From Gammaproteobacteria bacterium (GTDB taxonomy: Bacteria; Pseudomonadota; Gammaproteobacteria; Poriferisulfidales; Poriferisulfidaceae), in the NCBI GenBank assembly GCA_007571105.1, contig RKRZ01000052.1:1-9079 (forward strand): a DNA stretch of 9,079 bases, given 5' to 3'. The notes beneath the pieces are model-generated. The model saw only the letters and a list, made by a program, of their open reading frames with translations. It was not told where the DNA came from and searched no databases. Below are positions 6,366 to 9,079 of this stretch, one piece after another; position 1 is the stretch's first letter; every line of letters starts with the position of its first letter. Made by a program: the position numbers and the translations under genes.

Positions 6366-7015
6366 TCCAAAACCTCCACTTCATGTTCCCCACCCACCAG
6401 CAGCACATCGGCTCCCCGCTGGGCAAACAAGCCCACGGTGACCACTCCCGGAATCGCGTTCAGGGTGCGCTCCATTTCATGGGGATTGAGTATGTCCAAA
6501 TTATGCACGTCCAAAATGACATTGCCATGGTCTGTGACAAAGTCTTGCCGCCATTCCGGCATGCCGCCGAGACGAACCAGTTCTCGTGCCACCATTGATC
6601 GCGCCATGGGAATGACCTCGACCGGCAACGGGAATTGTCCCAACCGGTCCACAACCTTGCTGGAATCCAAAATGCACACAAAAGTCTCGCTGCACTGAGC
6701 AATGATTTTCTCTCCCGTCAAAGCGCCTCCCCCACCCTTGATCAGACTTTTTTGCCGCGTCGCCTCGTCGGCACCGTCCACATACAGGCGCAAAGGTCCT
6801 GATGCATTCAAATCCACGACTCGAATCCCGATTTCGCTCAGGCGCTGCGTGCTGGCCTCGGAAGAAGAAACAGCCGCATCAATCTTGCCGCACATGGCGG
6901 CAAGCCCGTCAATGAAGAAATTGACTGTAGAGCCAGTTCCCACCCCCAGCACTTCGCCCGGTTCAATGTAATCGAGTGCTGCTTTCGCTGCACTTTCCTT
7001 TTGCGAATCGCTCAC
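6362..7015 (-). CDS. rpiA: Ribose-5-phosphate isomerase A
   Basis: RpiA interconverts ribose 5-phosphate and ribulose 5-phosphate in the non-oxidative pentose phosphate pathway. The 217-residue protein matches the family length and shows GVGTGSTVNFFI (24-35) for phosphate binding, SSEAST (51-56), LYVDGADEA with D80 and D83, and KGGGGALTGEKI with K93 and the catalytic base E102; these match E. coli D81, D84, K94 and E103 shifted by one. The start is a GTG at 7015, with AGAGGA six bases upstream on the - strand. It heads a three-gene operon with the aldolase and redoxin, joined by 4-bp overlaps. A TGCTACACT extended -10 lies about 24 bp before the start codon, in the 42-bp gap shared with a divergent small gene. 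Confidence 0.98.
   Translation of the reverse strand: MSDSQKESAAKAALDYIEPGEVLGVGTGSTVNFFIDGLAAMCGKIDAAVSSSEASTQRLSEIGIRVVDLNASGPLRLYVDGADEATRQKSLIKGGGGALTGEKIIAQCSETFVCILDSSKVVDRLGQFPLPVEVIPMARSMVARELVRLGGMPEWRQDFVTDHGNVILDVHNLDILNPHEMERTLNAIPGVVTVGLFAQRGADVLLVGGEHEVEVLE
6373..6377 (-). promoter_or_regulatory. Shine-Dalgarno of the aldolase gene, inside rpiA
   Basis: GGAGG on the - strand, seven bases before the ATG at 6365, fixes the aldolase start at the ATGA overlap with rpiA. Confidence 0.8.
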
Positions 7016-7021
7016 TTAAAA

Positions 7022-7027
7022 TCCTCT
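7022..7027 (-). promoter_or_regulatory. Shine-Dalgarno supporting the rpiA GTG start
   Basis: AGAGGA on the - strand, six bases before the GTG at 7015, supports this non-ATG start. No in-frame ATG with a comparable site lies nearby. Confidence 0.7.
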
Positions 7028-7038
7028 ATACCACGCTC

Positions 7039-7047
7039 AGTGTAGCA
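7039..7047 (-). promoter_or_regulatory. Candidate extended -10 promoter for the rpiA operon
   Basis: TGCTACACT on the - strand is an extended -10 (TGn plus TACACT). It predicts a transcript with a leader of roughly 17 bases that still contains the AGAGGA site. No good -35 is seen, and that region falls inside the divergent small gene. The nearby TATAGA is too close to the start codon to keep the ribosome-binding site. Confidence 0.45.
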
Positions 7048-7057
7048 CCAAGCCACT

Positions 7058-7294
7058 ATGCCCTATTACGTTTTTCGGCTCGATGAAGGCGCAAAAGATG
7101 CGCAGCGTCCTCGTTTGCTTAAGTTTTTTGACGGCTATCGAGACGCCCGGGATTTCGCCCGTACCGAACGCGCCCAAAACCCTGAACTTGATGCCCAGAC
7201 CATTCGCGTGGTGTTCGCAGAATCTCCGGAGTTGGCAGAACATCTGCTGCTGCAACCGCGAGAAGCACCGATTCTCAGGGAGTGGGAAAAGTAG
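7058..7294 (+). CDS. Conserved-looking small hypothetical protein
   Basis: This 78-residue, highly charged cytoplasmic protein reads MPYYVFRLDEG at the N-terminus, then DGYRDARDFARTERA (25-39) and a C-terminal APILREWEK. There is no signal peptide, membrane segment or cysteine. The pattern (short beta start, helical DARDFAR segment, IRVVFAES strand, EAPILREWEK end) resembles small uncharacterised proteins of gamma- and betaproteobacteria as I remember them; I cannot confirm this without a search. The ATG at 7058 lacks a clear Shine-Dalgarno; TATACC at 7027-7032 is a possible -10 with no convincing -35. It is divergent from rpiA with a 42-bp gap and convergent with the nif3-like gene. Coding is supported because both flanking gaps close neatly around it, but the function is unknown. 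Confidence 0.78.
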   Translation: MPYYVFRLDEGAKDAQRPRLLKFFDGYRDARDFARTERAQNPELDAQTIRVVFAESPELAEHLLLQPREAPILREWEK

Positions 7295-7313
7295 ACGTAT
7301 TTCTGATACCGTC
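7294..7313. terminator. Small hairpin at a convergent gene junction
   Basis: GAC-GTAT (7294-7300) pairs with ATAC (7306-7309) and GTC (7311-7313), with loop TTCTG and one bulged C at 7310. It fills the 17-bp gap between two convergent stop codons and includes bases of both. No T run follows on either strand, so it may be a weak bidirectional terminator or chance. Confidence 0.25.
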
Positions 7314-8070
7314 AGGCCGGATTCGGAAGATCAACGAACTCGTGAGACACACCGAAATGCTCGGCTAAGTGCGCCCCCAGCGCCGCCACACCGTAGCGCT
7401 CTGTTGCATGGTGGCCGCAGGCGAAATAATGGATTCCGCATTCGCGCGCAACATGCGCGGTTGGTTCGGAAATCTCCCCACTGATAAATGCATCCAGACC
7501 CAATCTCACTGCGTGTTCAATCATTTTCTGTCCCGCTCCCGTGCACCAGCCGATTTTGCTGACCGGCGCATCCGACTCCGGTCCCGCCCATAGCACCGGA
7601 TGCCCCAGAATCTCAGTAAAGCGCTGGCGGAGCGCATCCGCCGATGCGGTGTCCCGCACTTGTCCGATGCGCCCAAGCGAAGAGTCCTTCTCATCGAGCA
7701 ATCCTTCAACCTCCAATCCCAGCTGTTCGGCCAACTGCACGCTGTTGCCCCAAGTCTCGTGCGCATCCAACGGCAGGTGATAGGCAAACAAATTGATGTC
7801 TGCACGAAGTAAGGTGCGCAAACGTTGCGCCTTCATGCCGGTCACTCGCGCGTCTTCACCCTGCCAAAAATATCCGTGGTGCACCAGCACCGCATCGACT
7901 TCAGCCGAGACCGCGCAATCGAGCAGCGCCTGACTGGCGGTGACGCCCGTCATCAGGGATTCAATCCGCCCGCGGCCTTCAACTTGAAGCCCGTTCGGGC
8001 AATAATCCGAGAACTTCTCCGGTCTCAGGATTTCATCCAGATGGCTGAGAACTTCCTCACGAGTCGCCAC
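7312..8070 (-). CDS. Nif3-like dinuclear metal centre protein (YbgI/GTP cyclohydrolase 1 type 2 homolog)
   Basis: This 252-residue protein belongs to the Nif3/DUF34 family, toroidal hexamers that bind two metal ions per subunit; the cellular role is still unsettled. Family landmarks are FSDYCPNGLQVEG at 20-32, VLVHHGYFW at 61-69 with ligands H64 and H65, YHLPLDAH at 97-104 with D102, FISGEISEPTAHVARE at 195-210, and FACGHHATERYG with H220 and E224. These match the E. coli YbgI ligands H63, H64, D101, H215 and E219. The start is a GTG at 8070 giving MATREEVLSHLDEIL; a GGAGG five bases upstream confirms it. The gene overlaps the end of hisD by 14 bp, so it is probably translated in coupling with hisD. 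It converges on the 78-residue gene. Confidence 0.95.
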   Translation of the reverse strand: MATREEVLSHLDEILRPEKFSDYCPNGLQVEGRGRIESLMTGVTASQALLDCAVSAEVDAVLVHHGYFWQGEDARVTGMKAQRLRTLLRADINLFAYHLPLDAHETWGNSVQLAEQLGLEVEGLLDEKDSSLGRIGQVRDTASADALRQRFTEILGHPVLWAGPESDAPVSKIGWCTGAGQKMIEHAVRLGLDAFISGEISEPTAHVARECGIHYFACGHHATERYGVAALGAHLAEHFGVSHEFVDLPNPA

Positions 8071-9079
8071 GATCGCCTCCGCGCCAACGTGCCGATGCCG
8101 CGTGCGCGCTCAATCCTTCGGCCTCGGCCAGACAGGCGGCCAGATCTGCCAATGTCCGCGCTCCTTCTTCGGATAACCGAATTGTGCTGCTGCGTTTCTG
8201 GAAATCGTAGCTTCCTAAAGGAGACGCAAAACGCGCCGTGCGCGCAGTCGGCAACACATGGTTGGGGCCGGCACAGTAATCACCCATGACTTCCGGACTG
8301 TGAATGCCAAGAAAAATCGCCCCCGCGTGCTCTACCTGGTCCAGCATCGCTTCTGGTTCCTGCAGCGCCAACTGCAAGTGCTCCGGCGCCATCCGATTGA
8401 CCAATTCAATGGCCTGGTCCAGGGTCTCGGTCTGAATCAGTGCGCCGTAGGCTCCCAAAGATTCGCGAATGATTTCGGCGCGAGGGGCGGCTTCCAATTG
8501 CGCCTCCACCGCCGCTTCAACCGCCTCGAGATGTGCCCGATCCGGACTAATCAGGCACGCCTGCGCCTGTGCGTCGTGTTCAGCCTGCGCCATCAAATCG
8601 CTGGCAAGCCAGCGCGCATCCGCACTCCCGTCACCGACGATGACCACCTCAGACGGCCCGGCGACCATATCGATGCCGACAATGCCAAATACCTGACGCT
8701 TGGCTTCCGCCACCCAGCGATTCCCGGGACCCACAATCTTGTCAACGGCCGAAACCGTTTCGGTGCCATACGCCAGTGCGCCAATCGCCTGCGCCCCTCC
8801 CAACGCCCAGCCTCGGTCCACCCCTGCCACATGCGCCGCGGCCAGCGCCACCGGGGTGCTGCATCCCTCAGGCGTCGGGCTAACCATCAGAATTTCGCCC
8901 ACCCCAGCAACCCGTGCCGGAATCGCGTTCATCAAAACGGAAGAAGGATAAGCCGCCGTGCCGCCGGGCACATAAATGCCGACGCGCTGTACGGGCCTCA
9001 CCCGCTGTCCCAACCGCGAGCCCTCCGCATCCTCGTATTCAAAGGATTCCAGCGCCAATCGTTCGGCATAGTCGCGCAG
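8057..9079 (-). CDS. hisD: Histidinol dehydrogenase, 5'-truncated
   Basis: HisD carries out the last two steps of histidine biosynthesis, oxidising L-histidinol to L-histidine with NAD and a zinc ion. The window holds the C-terminal 340 residues; about 93 N-terminal residues lie beyond the right edge, and the frame is open to base 9079. Numbering from the first residue here, it shows VGIYVPGGTAAYPS at 33-46, VDKIVGPGNRWVAEAKRQVF at 112-131, IDMVAGPSEVVIVGD at 136-150, zinc ligands Q165, H168, D267 (in GDYCAGPNHVLPT) and H326, and catalytic E233 and H234 in PEHLQL. These correspond to E. coli Q259, H262, D360, H419, E326 and H327. A TTG at 9058 is only an internal Leu codon. The next gene downstream is nif3-like rather than hisC, so the classic his order is broken here. 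Confidence 0.98.
   Translation of the reverse strand: MRDYAERLALESFEYEDAEGSRLGQRVRPVQRVGIYVPGGTAAYPSSVLMNAIPARVAGVGEILMVSPTPEGCSTPVALAAAHVAGVDRGWALGGAQAIGALAYGTETVSAVDKIVGPGNRWVAEAKRQVFGIVGIDMVAGPSEVVIVGDGSADARWLASDLMAQAEHDAQAQACLISPDRAHLEAVEAAVEAQLEAAPRAEIIRESLGAYGALIQTETLDQAIELVNRMAPEHLQLALQEPEAMLDQVEHAGAIFLGIHSPEVMGDYCAGPNHVLPTARTARFASPLGSYDFQKRSSTIRLSEEGARTLADLAACLAEAEGLSAHAASARWRGGDRGDS
8076..8080 (-). promoter_or_regulatory. Shine-Dalgarno for the nif3-like gene, inside hisD
   Basis: GGAGG on the - strand, five bases upstream of the GTG at 8070, decides the non-ATG start of the nif3-like gene. It lies within the last codons of hisD. Confidence 0.8.

Noticed and set aside
1..9079. Mobile elements, CRISPR arrays, tRNA or rRNA genes, phage-defence genes
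   Set aside because: I saw no terminal inverted repeats with transposase, no spaced direct repeats, no RNA gene signatures and no defence-family domains on either strand.

Overview
The window looks like a stretch of a proteobacterial chromosome, most likely a Gammaproteobacterium or a lineage close to the gamma/beta split. The grounds are the zinc-free L28 and L33 ribosomal proteins with gamma/beta-type sequences, TsaD divergent from rpmB-rpmG, moderately high GC content, tight gene packing with many 1-14 bp overlaps, and GTG starts preceded by good Shine-Dalgarno sites. No species can be named from sequence alone. There are no tRNA or rRNA genes, insertion sequences, CRISPR arrays or prophage genes, and no gene-free stretch reaches 300 bp. 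I see mostly ordinary core metabolism and translation genes, not a new multi-gene system; the least explained items are a small Cys-rich lipoprotein and a 78-residue hypothetical protein.

Left part (1-3472, + strand): the 3' two-thirds or more of a hydantoinase/oxoprolinase subunit A gene (hyuA family, cut by the window edge); a membrane fatty-acid desaturase with a long helical C-terminal extension; and a short lipoprotein with six cysteines in its last 32 residues. Middle (3473-5063): rpmB-rpmG on the - strand, transcribed away from tsaD on the + strand. The shared 113 bp gap holds two back-to-back promoter-like -10 elements that form a perfect 10-bp inverted repeat.

Right part (5041-9079): on the - strand, a three-gene operon rpiA > HpaI-type aldolase > thioredoxin-fold redoxin, in which each junction is a 4-bp ATGA overlap. 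The redoxin gene meets tsaD tail to tail with a 23-bp overlap of the coding regions. Upstream of rpiA, a 78-residue conserved-looking hypothetical gene runs divergently on the + strand and ends 17 bp from a convergent Nif3/YbgI-type metal protein gene. That gene in turn overlaps the 3' end of hisD by 14 bp; hisD is cut by the right edge of the window.

Functions present: carbon metabolism (pentose phosphate isomerase, 2-keto-acid aldolase), histidine biosynthesis, tRNA t6A modification, ribosome assembly, membrane lipid unsaturation, and possibly amide-ring hydrolysis. The rpiA-aldolase-redoxin and hisD-nif3 pairs are probably co-transcribed and translationally coupled; the other neighbours show no obvious shared pathway.
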